DNA from: Streptomyces humidus
GTDB taxonomy: Bacteria; Actinomycetota; Actinomycetes; Streptomycetales; Streptomycetaceae
Assembly (NCBI RefSeq): GCF_014649655.1
Contig: NZ_BMTL01000014.1
Span: forward strand, 124,001 to 188,000
Direction of reading: 5' to 3'
Length of the DNA stretch: 64,000 nucleotides
The notes under the pieces were generated by a model. It did no database searches. It was given only the letters and a program-made list of their open reading frames with translations, and was not told the origin of the DNA. Shown piece by piece: positions 1 to 8,988 of the stretch. The number at the start of each line of letters is the position of its first letter. Position 1 is the first letter of the stretch. Position numbers and translations under genes: made by a program.

Positions 1-14
1 CGGTCGGTGGCCGC

Positions 15-1148
15 TCAGCACAGGCCCGCGGGCCGCGACGTCCGGCACGCGTTGCCTTCGAAGGTGTTGCCCTTGCCGGCGATGTCCGTGACGACCAGGT
101 CCGCGGGGGAGTTGCCGCGCAGTGCGTTGTCGCTGATGCGGTTGCGGTCGCTGGTGGTGCCCACGAAGCTCTTGAACAGGACGATGCCGCCCGAGAGGGG
201 GGACGTGCCGACGTTGTCCTCGATCAGGTTGCGGGTGATCAGGCTGTCCTCGGCGCCGGTCAGCACGATCCCGGAGCCCTGAAGGGCGTCCAGCCGGGCC
301 GTCTTGGGGCAGGACTTGTTGTTGCGCACGATGCGGTTCTCGCGCACGGTCACGAGTCCGGCCTTCGGCTTGTTCTCGTCGCCGACGACGAAGACCGCGG
401 CGCAGTTGCCGGTCAGGTCGTTGTGCGCGACGGTCAGGTTGCGCAGCCTGCGGACGGTGACGCCGATCCGGTTGCCCTCCAGCCGGTTGCGCTCGACCAC
501 CGTTCCGTCCGTGTCCGTGGCGCCCTGCTCCTCCTTGACGCTGTTGGCGAGGAACAGGCCCGCGTCGCCGTTGTCCCGGGCGGTGTTGCCCCGGAACACG
601 CCCCGCACCGAGCCCTCCTGGGCGATGCCCCACACCCCGTTCTTCACCGCGGTCACGTTACGGACGGTCAGGTGGTCGGTCGCCGTGGCGTGGACGCCGG
701 TCCGGGTGAAGCCGGAGACGGTCAGGGCGGCGACGGTGACGTCCTTGACGCGGTGGTCCTTCGTGCCGACGACGCAGATGCCGTTCCCGTCCGCGGCGCA
801 GGCGCCGGCGGCGGCGCCCGAAGCCTTCCCGGTGCTCGCGGCCTTCGCGGCGCCCGCGGCCTTCGCGGCCCCCGCGGCCTTCCCGGTGACGGCGGCCGGC
901 TCGAGCACCGTGTGCCGACCCATGCCGCGCAGGGTCAGCCCGGGCGTGCTCAGGGTGACGCTCTCGTGGTAGACGCCGAAGGTCAGCAGAACCGTGTCGC
1001 CGGGCTCGGCGGCGTCCACCGCCTTCTGGATCGATTCCCCCGGAAGGACCAGGTGGACGGTGCGTCCCGCGACGGGCGGGGCGGCGCCGAGCCCCGTCCC
1101 GAGGAGCGCCGCCGTGCACGCCAGATATGCGATATGGCATTTCTTCAT
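15..1148 (-). CDS. Secreted right-handed beta-helix (NosD/pectate-lyase-like) protein
   Basis: Predicted 377-residue exported protein of unknown substrate. Residues 1-29 look like a signal peptide (short basic start, hydrophobic run, Ala-rich end). A segment beginning GESIQKAVDAAEPGDTVLL and many later N-R-I/N-x-L turns (for example VERNRLEGNRIGV) are typical of NosD-like parallel beta-helix repeats. The fold is shared by pectate lyases and periplasmic copper-loading proteins, so no reaction can be assigned. A low-complexity Ala-Lys-Gly tract (about residues 90-113, repeated AAKAAG units) interrupts the first coils. Four or more cysteines in the rest could form disulfides. A clear Shine-Dalgarno is not visible at the ATG; a short inverted repeat (TGACG/CGTCA) lies just upstream. 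Confidence 0.8.
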   Translation of the reverse strand: MKKCHIAYLACTAALLGTGLGAAPPVAGRTVHLVLPGESIQKAVDAAEPGDTVLLTFGVYHESVTLSTPGLTLRGMGRHTVLEPAAVTGKAAGAAKAAGAAKAASTGKASGAAAGACAADGNGICVVGTKDHRVKDVTVAALTVSGFTRTGVHATATDHLTVRNVTAVKNGVWGIAQEGSVRGVFRGNTARDNGDAGLFLANSVKEEQGATDTDGTVVERNRLEGNRIGVTVRRLRNLTVAHNDLTGNCAAVFVVGDENKPKAGLVTVRENRIVRNNKSCPKTARLDALQGSGIVLTGAEDSLITRNLIEDNVGTSPLSGGIVLFKSFVGTTSDRNRISDNALRGNSPADLVVTDIAGKGNTFEGNACRTSRPAGLC

Positions 1149-1153
1149 ATTGC

Positions 1154-1170
1154 TGACGTTATGACCGTCA
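1154..1170. promoter_or_regulatory. Short inverted repeat upstream of the beta-helix gene
   Basis: TGACG, seven bases, then CGTCA, directly upstream of the ATG at 1148. It could be an operator or part of a leader, but a 5-bp arm can arise by chance. Confidence 0.2.
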
Positions 1171-1264
1171 AGGCCTCAGTCCAGCGGGATGGGCCGTCCG
1201 GCGGCGTGTCCCGCCACCGGACGGCCCATCCGGCGGGGTCGTCGCGGTAGCGGGGGCCGTCGGG

Positions 1265-3541
1265 TCAGCGGGAGCGGCGGCCGCGGCTGCCGGAGGCGCG
1301 TCGGGGGAGGGGCCGGGGGCGGGCCGCGGCGGGGGAGGACTCGGCTGCGGGCGGGGGCTCCGCGACGGGCCCGGTCCCCGCCGACTCGTCCTGCCAGGCC
1401 TCGTAGTCGCTGAACGCGTCGCCGGAGTCCGAGCCGCCGCCCAGGGAGGCCATGACGTCCGCGTGCCGGGACTGCGGGACGTTCGTGATCCTGGCCAGCG
1501 TCAGCGTGTCGGAGTCGGGCCGGGCGTCGGGGGAGCGATGGGTGAGCGTGTCGGGCAGCATGACGAGGGACGTCGTCCCCGACCGCTCGCCGGACGGGCG
1601 CAACTGCACGCGTATGCCGTGCCGTTCGGCGAGCCGGCCGACCACGAACAACCCCATGTGCTGGGAGATGCCGACGTCGACGGTCGGCGGATTGGCGAGC
1701 TTGTGGTTGATCATCGCGAAGTCGTCCGCCGCCAGGCCGATGCCCTCGTCGTGGATCTCGACCATGATCCGGCCGTCGGGCAGCCGGATCGCGGTCACCC
1801 GCACCTCCGAGCGGGGGGACGAGAACGCCGTGGCGTTCTCCATCAGTTCCGCCAGCAGATGCACGAGGTCGGTCACGGCGCGGCCCTGGATCTGCACCTC
1901 GGGCAGTCCGGAGAACTGGATGCGCTCGTACTGCTCCACCTCCGAGGAGGCCGCGCGGACGACGTCGACCAGTGGCAGCGGCTGGTCCCACGCCTGCGCG
2001 GGCTTCTCGCCGCCGAGCACCAGGAGGTTCTCCCCGTTGCGGCGCACGCGGGTGGCCAGGTGGTCCAGCCGGAAGAGGTTCTCCAGCTGCTCCGGGTCGG
2101 CCTCGTTGTCCTCCAGGCTGGTGATCAGGGCGATCTGACGCTCGATCAGGGACTGGTTGCGGCGGGAGAGGTTGGTGAAGATCGCGTTGATGTTGCCGCG
2201 CAGGAGGGCCTGTTCGGCGGCCAGCCGGACGGCCTCGCGGTGGACGTGGTCGAAGGCCCGTGCGACCTCGCCGATCTCGTCGGTGGTGTCGATCGGGATC
2301 GGCGTCACCCGGGTGTCCACCGGGTCGGCGTCGGGCTGCGCCATCTGGTGGATCAGGCCCGGCAGGCGCTGTCCGGCGATCTCGATCGCCGAGGCGCTCA
2401 GGCGGCGCATGCCGGTGCTCATCGTCCGCGCCACCCAGGAGGCGAGAAGGAAAGCGGCGAGCACCGCGGCGAGCACGAGAGCGGCGTTGGTGATCGCGTC
2501 GCGCCGCGCGTCGTCGGCGATGTCCTGGGCGCTGGCCAGCGCGGCGTCGGTGAGACCGACCTGGACGCTCCGGTAGGCGTCGAAGCCCAGGGTGGACGCG
2601 GCGAAGAACGACTCGGGGGTGACGCCCTTCGTGGCGAGCTCGCCGACCGGCTTCCCGGCGGCGATCTCGGTGATCATGTCCGCCATGGGGGGCGGGCTCA
2701 CGTACGGGCGGCCCGCCGCCGCCGCCTTCGCTGCGGCGGCGGCCTGCTGCTGCTCGCCGCGTGCCTCGGCGGCGGCCAGCGCCTGCCTGAGCCTCGCCAT
2801 GTCCTCGGCGGTGCCGGCTCCGGCGTACTCCTGGAGCCCGACCTGCTGGAGATAGGCGTACGAGCGGAACGAGGCGAGCTGGGACTCCAGTTCTCCCGCG
2901 GCGAGTCCGGCACGGTCCTCCACCAGCAGGTGGGTGCCGATGGACCGGATCAGGGACTCGGTCGCCTGCGTCAGGGACACGGCGTAGAGCGTCCGGCCGA
3001 AGCTGGTCCGGTTGCTGCTGCCGTAGCCCAGCTCGTTCGAGAGCTCCATCAGGGGGTGCTGGACGGCGTGATAGCTCTCCTCCGTCCGCACGCCGCTCAT
3101 CCCTGCGGTGAACGCGTTGGCCCGCACCGTGCCGAGCTGACTCTCGCCGTTCCGGACCAGCTGGACGCGCCGCAGCAGGCCGCTGGTCTTCGGCATCCGG
3201 GCGACCGCGCGGCCGAAGGCCGCGGCGTCCGCGTCGGTCGTCCTGCGGGCCTGGACGACCGTGTCCGAAGTCCTCTTCTCCCTCAGCAGGGGGATGACCG
3301 ACACATCGCGTTCGTTGATCGCGTCGCTGGCGTACTTGTTCGCCGTCTGGACGAGTTCGGCAACCCTGACCGCGTCGTCGGCGTCCTGCCAGGTGTCCAC
3401 CGAACGTTTCACCCGCACGCCCCCGAGCACGAGGGCCACGAGTACCGGGATGAGCAGGACGGCCCGCAGCCGTCGGCCCACCGGCCAGTTGCTGGTGAGG
3501 GACCTTCTTCGTCCCTCCGCTGTGGGTGAGTTGTTCGGCAC
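1265..3541 (-). CDS. Orphan NIT/HAMP-domain sensor histidine kinase (CvnA-like)
   Basis: Membrane sensor kinase of about 758 residues. A GTG start at 3541, preceded by AGGAC, is preferred; the open frame extends upstream to 3685 without a better site. Order: transmembrane helix after WPVGRRLRAVLLIPVLVALV; extracellular nitrate/nitrite-sensing-like (NIT) helical domain; second helix AALVLAAVLAAFLLASWVA; HAMP; a dimerisation segment with HLATRVRRNGENLL carrying the likely phospho-His; HATPase with N-box ELMENATAFSSP and G-box HDEGIGL; then a Pro/Ala/Arg-rich tail. This architecture matches CvnA of Streptomyces conservons, but the usual partners (roadblock protein, DUF742 protein, small GTPase) are not adjacent and there is no response regulator next to it. 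The signal sensed is not known. Confidence 0.85.
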   Translation of the reverse strand: MPNNSPTAEGRRRSLTSNWPVGRRLRAVLLIPVLVALVLGGVRVKRSVDTWQDADDAVRVAELVQTANKYASDAINERDVSVIPLLREKRTSDTVVQARRTTDADAAAFGRAVARMPKTSGLLRRVQLVRNGESQLGTVRANAFTAGMSGVRTEESYHAVQHPLMELSNELGYGSSNRTSFGRTLYAVSLTQATESLIRSIGTHLLVEDRAGLAAGELESQLASFRSYAYLQQVGLQEYAGAGTAEDMARLRQALAAAEARGEQQQAAAAAKAAAAGRPYVSPPPMADMITEIAAGKPVGELATKGVTPESFFAASTLGFDAYRSVQVGLTDAALASAQDIADDARRDAITNAALVLAAVLAAFLLASWVARTMSTGMRRLSASAIEIAGQRLPGLIHQMAQPDADPVDTRVTPIPIDTTDEIGEVARAFDHVHREAVRLAAEQALLRGNINAIFTNLSRRNQSLIERQIALITSLEDNEADPEQLENLFRLDHLATRVRRNGENLLVLGGEKPAQAWDQPLPLVDVVRAASSEVEQYERIQFSGLPEVQIQGRAVTDLVHLLAELMENATAFSSPRSEVRVTAIRLPDGRIMVEIHDEGIGLAADDFAMINHKLANPPTVDVGISQHMGLFVVGRLAERHGIRVQLRPSGERSGTTSLVMLPDTLTHRSPDARPDSDTLTLARITNVPQSRHADVMASLGGGSDSGDAFSDYEAWQDESAGTGPVAEPPPAAESSPAAARPRPLPRRASGSRGRRSR

Positions 3542-3728
3542 CGTCGTCCTATCGCCTGGAACGCGTCGCGCGTGACGCGCCGTTCTCCCCTCATTACGGT
3601 GCGACGGGGGCGCCGCGTTCAAAAGTGTTGCAAGTTTCACCAAAGCCGGATCGCGGTCACTCCGGTCCGGACAGCCGCCACGCACAGCCGGACGGCGGCA
3701 CCTGTCCGCACCAGGTCGCTCCCGCGCC

Positions 3729-4940
3729 TCAGGTCCGCCCGCGCGTCTCCTGAGGGCGGCGCGCCAGCGAGTCGATGACCACGGCGGCGAACAGTACCCC
3801 GCCCGTGATCACGAACTGCACGGCGGGCGGGGTGTCCGTGATCGCCATGCCGGAGGCGATCGACTGGATGACCAGCATGCCGAGCACCGCCGACCAGGTC
3901 GTGCCGCGCCCGCCGAACAGGCTGGTGCCGCCGATGACGGCCGCCGCGATGGCGTTGACCAGCAGGACGCCCGACCCCGAGGTCTGGCTCACCGAGGTGA
4001 TCCGCGAGGCCAGGAACAGCCCGCCGACCGCGGCCATCGTGCCGGAGGCCGCGAGCACCGCCGTCTGCACCCAGGTCACGTCGATGCTCGCGCGGCGGGA
4101 CGCCTCGAGGCTGCCGCCGACCGCGTAGACCTGCCGCCCGTAGTGCGTGCGGCGCAGCACGACGTCGAGGACCGCGACCAGCAGCAGGAAGATCAGCAGG
4201 GCCAGCGGCAGCCCCTGGAACCGGTTGAGCAGAAACGCGACGGCGAACGCGAGCACCGCGACGCCCGCGGTGCGCATCAGGATGCCGCGCAGCGTGCGGT
4301 GCGGCATGCCGAGGGCCCTGCGGCGGCGCCGGTCCCGGTCGGACACGAGGAAGACCGCGCCCGCGGCGACCGCCGCCAGACCGTAGGCCACGGCGTCGTG
4401 GGTGAAGTAGTAGCTGGTCAGCCGGGCGACCAGCCCGTTCTCGTCGAGGCTGACGGTGCCGCTGTCCCCGAGCACGGCCAGCATCAGGCCGTTCCAGGTG
4501 AGCAGCCCGGCGAGCGTGACCACGAACGCGGGCACCCGGGTTCTGGCGACGGAGTAGCCCTGGACCGTCCCCGCCCCCGTGCCCACGAGCACCGCGACGA
4601 CGAGGGCGAGCCACTCCGGCACGCCGTTGTTCACGTTCAGCACGGCGAAGACCGCCGCCGCCAGGCCGCTGATCGACCCGACGGACAGGTCGAGCTGCCC
4701 GAGCAGCAGCACGAAGACGATGCCGACCGCGATCAGCCCCGTCCCCACGATGTCCACGCTGAGGTTGGACAGGTTGCGCGGCGAGAGGAAGTTCTGGTTC
4801 AGGCACTGGAAGGTGATCCAGACGACGGCCAGGACGAGGACGACGGGGAGCGACCCCAGCTCGCCGGCGCGCAGTCTGCGCCGGACGGCCGCGACCGCGC
4901 TCCGCGCGCCACCGGCGACGGCCTGCATGATCTTCACCAC
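3729..4940 (-). CDS. xylH: Xylose/ribose-type (CUT2) sugar ABC transporter permease
   Basis: Inner-membrane permease of about 403 residues with around ten hydrophobic helices. It belongs to the BPD_transp_2 (RbsC/XylH) family, shown by the motif LGQLDLSVGSISGL near residue 80 and the coupling-loop-like segment EASRRASIDVTWVQ. It would form a channel with the binding protein at 5430-6518 and an ATPase. A GTG start at 4940 is preceded by GGGAGG and overlaps the end of the ATPase relic by a few bases, as expected for a former binding protein-ATPase-permease operon read right to left. The ATPase between them is broken (4934-5415), so transport would need an ATPase from elsewhere. The C-terminus is arginine-rich and cytoplasmic. 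Confidence 0.87.
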   Translation of the reverse strand: MVKIMQAVAGGARSAVAAVRRRLRAGELGSLPVVLVLAVVWITFQCLNQNFLSPRNLSNLSVDIVGTGLIAVGIVFVLLLGQLDLSVGSISGLAAAVFAVLNVNNGVPEWLALVVAVLVGTGAGTVQGYSVARTRVPAFVVTLAGLLTWNGLMLAVLGDSGTVSLDENGLVARLTSYYFTHDAVAYGLAAVAAGAVFLVSDRDRRRRRALGMPHRTLRGILMRTAGVAVLAFAVAFLLNRFQGLPLALLIFLLLVAVLDVVLRRTHYGRQVYAVGGSLEASRRASIDVTWVQTAVLAASGTMAAVGGLFLASRITSVSQTSGSGVLLVNAIAAAVIGGTSLFGGRGTTWSAVLGMLVIQSIASGMAITDTPPAVQFVITGGVLFAAVVIDSLARRPQETRGRT

Positions 4941-5415
4941 CCCGCCTCCCGGCCGGCCGGCCGGCGGGGCACGTTCTCCGTGGCGCCGGTGATGGACGAG
5001 ACGATCTGCTCCTGGGACGCGGTGTTCACGTCGAAGAAGCCGTTGTTGCGACCCAGCCGCAGGACCGCGGCGCGGTCCGCGAGAGCCTTCACGTCGCCCG
5101 GGTCGTGGCTGATGAGCAGGACGCCGAGACCGCGGTCCCGCAACCGGTCTACCAGGTCGAGGGCCTCGGTGGTCTGCTCGAAACCCAGCGCGGCCGTCGG
5201 TTCGTCCAGGAGGAGCACGCGAGGGTCCCCCAGGAGCGCGCGGGCGGGACGACCGTCCGGCGCCGACCGCTGGAGAGGGACGCGAGGGGGCCGCGCGGAT
5301 CGGGCAGCCCTCCGGTCGGCCGTTCCGGCAGCTGCCTCGTACGACGCTCCGCCTCCACCTCGTCCAGGAACCCGGACCGGCGGACCTCCCGGCCCAGGAA
5401 CCACGGAAAACAACT
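4934..5415 (-). pseudogene. Relic of XylG-type sugar ABC transporter ATPase (headless, frameshifted)
   Basis: The 3' half reads as an ABC ATPase: ALLGDPRVLLLDEPTAALG (Walker B), then VLLISHDPGDVKAL (H-loop), ending SQEQIVSSITGATENV as in XylG proteins. Just upstream, in another frame, comes FLDEVEAERRTRQL and a degraded signature ASLSSGRRRTV (normally LSGGQRQ). The two pieces join in frame only if an indel near 5240-5255 is assumed. The Walker A/P-loop half is missing altogether, because the remnant starts about 15 bases after the stop of the binding-protein gene. The normal length is about 260 residues. I infer an internal deletion plus frameshift, not an alternative gene. Confidence 0.8.
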
Positions 5416-5429
5416 CCTCGGTCGGCGGA

Positions 5430-6518
5430 TCAGGTCAGCCCGGCCCTGGCGCAGGCGGCCCGCAGCCGGGGGACGCAGATCTCCCCGACCGTGTGCAGAC
5501 CGTCCTTGACGACCGTGTCCCGGATGTTGTCGGCCGTCACGGACACCGGGGCGAGCAGCACCGAGGCGACCGCCTCCCCGCCGCGCGTCGGCACCTCGCC
5601 GGTGGACACGGGTCCGAGGCTCTGCCCGCGCGCCGCCGCCACGGCCATGGCACCCCCCGCGGCGGCCTCGGGGCCGAACGGTTTGAACACGGTCATGTAC
5701 TGCTCGCCGGCGACGATGCGCCGCAGGGCCGAGAGTTCGGCGTCCTGCCCGGTGACCGGCGGCAGCGGACGGACCTTGTTCGCCTTCAGGGCGGAGATGC
5801 TCCCGCCGGCGAGGCCGTCGTTGGCCGCGTAGACGCCGTCGAGGGGCTGGTCGCCCAGGGCCGCCAGCGCGCCGGCCATGTTCAGGTGGGCGATCTCCGC
5901 CCGCCACTGCGGGGTGTCGTAGGCCTTGCCGATCTTCACCTTCCCGTCGAGCACGGACAGCGCGCCACGCCGGAACGCCCGGGCGTTGGGGTCGCCGGGG
6001 TCGCCGTTCATCATCACGATCCGAGCCCCGGGCACCTTGTCGCCCATCGCCTTCAGGAGCGCGCGGCCCTGGAGCCTGCCGACCTCCACGCCGTCGAAGG
6101 AGACGTACCCGGAGATCGGCCCCTCGGCGAGGCGGTCGTAGGCGATGACGGGGATGTCCGCGGCGCGGGCCGCGGAGACGGTGGGGGCCAGCGCGCGGGC
6201 GTCCACGGGGACGAGCACGACGGCGTCCACCCCCTTCGTGATCATCGAGTCCATCTGTTCCTGCTGGAGTGCCACATCGCCCTTGGCGTTGGCGTGTTCG
6301 ACCGTGCAGGTCGCGCACAGCTCCCGGATCCGCTTCTCCAGCAACGGCCTGTCCTGCGTCTCCCAGCGCGACGTCGTGGCGTCCGGCAGCAGGAGACCGA
6401 TGCGCGGACCGCTCCCCCCGGCAGGACCAGCGCCCTTGTCCGCCCCGCAGGCCGCCAGCACGATCGCGGTGCAGACGGCGGTCACGACGGCCGCGGTGTC
6501 ACGCATACGGGCCTTCAT
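5430..6518 (-). CDS. xylF: Sugar ABC transporter substrate-binding lipoprotein (XylF-like)
   Basis: Predicted 362-residue lipoprotein that would deliver a pentose or similar sugar to the permease at 3729-4940. The signal peptide ends in a lipobox VLAAC, with the modified Cys at about residue 24. The mature part is a periplasmic-binding-protein type I (LacI/RbsB) fold: GLLLPD start, MITKGVDAVVLVPVDA, DIPVIAYDRLAEG, MMNGDPGDPNA, ANDGLAGGSISAL and PPVTGQDAELSALRRI. The whole order and these motifs recur in the second binding protein at 8988-10073, so the two are paralogues within 2.5 kb. It is the first gene of the transporter set. The gene after it is the ATPase relic. Confidence 0.88.
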   Translation of the reverse strand: MKARMRDTAAVVTAVCTAIVLAACGADKGAGPAGGSGPRIGLLLPDATTSRWETQDRPLLEKRIRELCATCTVEHANAKGDVALQQEQMDSMITKGVDAVVLVPVDARALAPTVSAARAADIPVIAYDRLAEGPISGYVSFDGVEVGRLQGRALLKAMGDKVPGARIVMMNGDPGDPNARAFRRGALSVLDGKVKIGKAYDTPQWRAEIAHLNMAGALAALGDQPLDGVYAANDGLAGGSISALKANKVRPLPPVTGQDAELSALRRIVAGEQYMTVFKPFGPEAAAGGAMAVAAARGQSLGPVSTGEVPTRGGEAVASVLLAPVSVTADNIRDTVVKDGLHTVGEICVPRLRAACARAGLT

Positions 6519-6639
6519 GGGCGATACCTGCCGTAGATGACAATAAGGTGGAAATGTTCGGTTGATCTGTATATGCGATTCTGGTGGGTGGGTGCCCCGA
6601 TCTCAACCTGTCGGCACCTGCGGCGGGACGGGAGGTACG

Positions 6640-8988
6640 GTGCGCAGATGCCTCGACCGGGCCCTGACCTTCGCCGGAGCGACGCAGGCCGCGGTCTACG
6701 CGCCCGCTGCCGGCGACGGGGAGCTCCGGCTCCTGGACGCGGCCGGAGACGCTTCCTCCGAACCCGGGCCGCCGGACCGTCTGGCGCTGTCCGGCGACTC
6801 GCCCGCCGCGCGCGCCTACTGGACCGACCGGTCCCTGTGGCTCGCCGCCGGCACCCCGCTCGGCGCGCTGCCCCTGGTCGCGGACGGCAGACGGCTGGGC
6901 TGCCTGGTCGTCCAGGGCGCCTCGGCGGACGGCTTCGACGTCGAGCAACGCCGGTTCCTGGAGCGTTACGCCGAAGCGCTCGCGGTGCTCCTGCGACCGG
7001 TCGCGGACCCGCCCGCGCCGGCCCCGCTGCTCGCGCCCGCCCTGCGCAGCCTGCGCGTCGGCTCCTTCGTCCTCGTCCCGGACACCGGCCTGATCGAGGC
7101 CGACGAGACGCTCCTGGACCTGGTCGGCATCACCCCTGACGACTTCGACGGCAAGGTCGACACCCTCCTCGCCCACGCCCTGCCCGAGGACATGCACGCC
7201 CTGATGTCGGTCCTGGAGCCGTCCGCCCAGGCCTCCGTCCGGCGGGACCTGGAGTTCCGGGTCCGCGGCCCCACCGGCGAGATGCGCTGGCTGAGCCTGA
7301 GCTGCCGCGTCGAGGCGGGCGTCCCCGAGGGGCCCGGAGAGGTGCTGGGCGTGGTGACGGCCACCCCGGTGCTGCGCCGTGGCTCCGACGACGTCGCCCG
7401 CATCCAGTGGCTGACCGCCGCACTCGACGACGCCGCCACCGTCCGCGACGTCGGCCGCGTCGTCGTCTCCGCCCTGCGCGAGCCGCTGGGCGCCGACCGG
7501 GTGGCCCTCGCCGCGCTCCAGGACGACCGGCTCATGGTCACCGTCCTCGACCCGCCCCGGCCCGCCGCCTGGCCGGAGGTGTGGCGTTCCGAGTGGCGCA
7601 CGGAGTGGCCCGACGCGCCGCTGCGAGCCCTGCCCACCCTGCAAGCAGCCCTGGCCGACGGCCGGATGGACCTGTGGCCCGCCGGCACCGAATTCGAACC
7701 CGGACTGACCGGTGTCGGCGACGGCGGCCTGGCCGTGCTGCCGCTGCCCGCCAAAGGCCAGGTCGCCGGCATCTGCCTGGTCGGCTGGGAACGCGCGCAC
7801 GAGTTCGTCCCCGAGGAACGCTCCCTGCTCACCGCCACCGCGGCCCTCGTCGGCCAGGCCCTCAAACGGGCCCACGCCCACGACGCCGAGCAGGAACTCG
7901 CCACGATGCTCCAGCGCAGTCTGCTGCCCCGGCGGCTGCCCGAGCTGCCCGGCGGCACCGCCGTCGCCCGTTATCTGCCCGCCAAGCGGGGCCTTCAGGT
8001 CGGCGGCGACTGGTACGACGTCATCGCCCTCTCCGAGGACCGGGTGGCGCTGGTCATCGGGGACGTCCAGGGACACAGCGCCGGCGCCGCGACGATCATG
8101 GGCCAGATGCGCACCGCCGTCCGGGCCTACGCCATGGAGGGCCACCCTCCCGACGTGGTCGTCTCGCACGCCAACCGGCTCCTCGTCGCCATGGAGACCG
8201 ACCTCTTCGCCACCTGCTGCTATGCCGAACTCGACATGGAGGAGGGCAACACCCTCTTCGTCCGGGCCGGCCACCTCGCCCCCCTGGTCCGCCGCCCCGA
8301 CGGCGCCACCGAGGAGATCGAGGTCGAGGGCGGGCCCCCGCTGGGCATCCTCGCCGAGGCGGACTTCCCCATGACGGCCGTCGAACTGTCCCCCGGCACG
8401 GTCCTCGCCCTGGTCACCGACGGTCTCGTCGAGGCCGCCGACCTGCCCCTGGACGAGGGCATGCGCCGCACCCGCGCCGCACTGGCCGCGGCCGACCCCG
8501 CGGACCCGGGCGCCATGGCCGACGCGCTGCTCGGCGACGCCGGCCGCCGCGAGGACGACGTGGCGCTGCTGCTCCTGCGCTACGACGGCATGAAGACCCG
8601 CCCGATCCGGTCCGGCTGGATGGTGTGGCGGCTGCCCGACGCCGTCATGCACGCCCGCCGCTTCACCGCTCGCACCCTGCGCCGCTGGAAGGTCCAGGAG
8701 GCGGCCGACGCCGTGCTGCTGGTCGTCTCCGAACTCGTCACCAACGCCCTGGTGCACACCCAGGGACCGGTCCGGCTGGACCTGATCCTCCGTGGCGACC
8801 GGGTGCGCGTCTGCGTGAGCGACTCCTCCCCGCGGGCCCCCGCCAAACCCGTCATCGTGGACTGGGAGTCGACCGGCGGCCGTGGCCTGCTCCTCGTCGA
8901 GGCCATGTCGGAGTCGTTCGGCTCGGTGCCGGTGGCCGGAGGCAAACAGGTGTGGAGCGAGATCGCCGTGCCGCAGGGAGTGATGTGA
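6640..8988 (+). CDS. GAF-PAS-GAF SpoIIE-type phosphatase with HATPase domain
   Basis: Cytoplasmic signalling protein of about 782 residues from a GTG at 6640 preceded by GGAGG; the open frame extends upstream to a TTG with no ribosome site. Order: GAF-like domain (1-120), PAS-like (about 130-245), second GAF (about 250-415), PP2C/SpoIIE phosphatase (about 425-645) with GGDWYDV, GDVQGHS, VTDGLVE and REDDVALLLL all intact, then an RsbW-like HATPase (about 655-782) with N-box SELVTNALVH and DSSPRAP. Such proteins dephosphorylate anti-anti-sigma factors and may also phosphorylate them or bind sigma factors. The stop codon overlaps the start of the next gene, a sugar-binding lipoprotein, so the two are translated together. 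That pairing is unusual and may link a carbohydrate cue to a stress sigma pathway. Confidence 0.87.
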   Translation: MRRCLDRALTFAGATQAAVYAPAAGDGELRLLDAAGDASSEPGPPDRLALSGDSPAARAYWTDRSLWLAAGTPLGALPLVADGRRLGCLVVQGASADGFDVEQRRFLERYAEALAVLLRPVADPPAPAPLLAPALRSLRVGSFVLVPDTGLIEADETLLDLVGITPDDFDGKVDTLLAHALPEDMHALMSVLEPSAQASVRRDLEFRVRGPTGEMRWLSLSCRVEAGVPEGPGEVLGVVTATPVLRRGSDDVARIQWLTAALDDAATVRDVGRVVVSALREPLGADRVALAALQDDRLMVTVLDPPRPAAWPEVWRSEWRTEWPDAPLRALPTLQAALADGRMDLWPAGTEFEPGLTGVGDGGLAVLPLPAKGQVAGICLVGWERAHEFVPEERSLLTATAALVGQALKRAHAHDAEQELATMLQRSLLPRRLPELPGGTAVARYLPAKRGLQVGGDWYDVIALSEDRVALVIGDVQGHSAGAATIMGQMRTAVRAYAMEGHPPDVVVSHANRLLVAMETDLFATCCYAELDMEEGNTLFVRAGHLAPLVRRPDGATEEIEVEGGPPLGILAEADFPMTAVELSPGTVLALVTDGLVEAADLPLDEGMRRTRAALAAADPADPGAMADALLGDAGRREDDVALLLLRYDGMKTRPIRSGWMVWRLPDAVMHARRFTARTLRRWKVQEAADAVLLVVSELVTNALVHTQGPVRLDLILRGDRVRVCVSDSSPRAPAKPVIVDWESTGGRGLLLVEAMSESFGSVPVAGGKQVWSEIAVPQGVM

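Noticed and set aside
4143..6536. 797-codon plus-strand frame opposite the transporter genes
   Set aside because: Antisense shadow of the permease and binding-protein genes; Arg/Asp/Gly-rich and lacking motifs.
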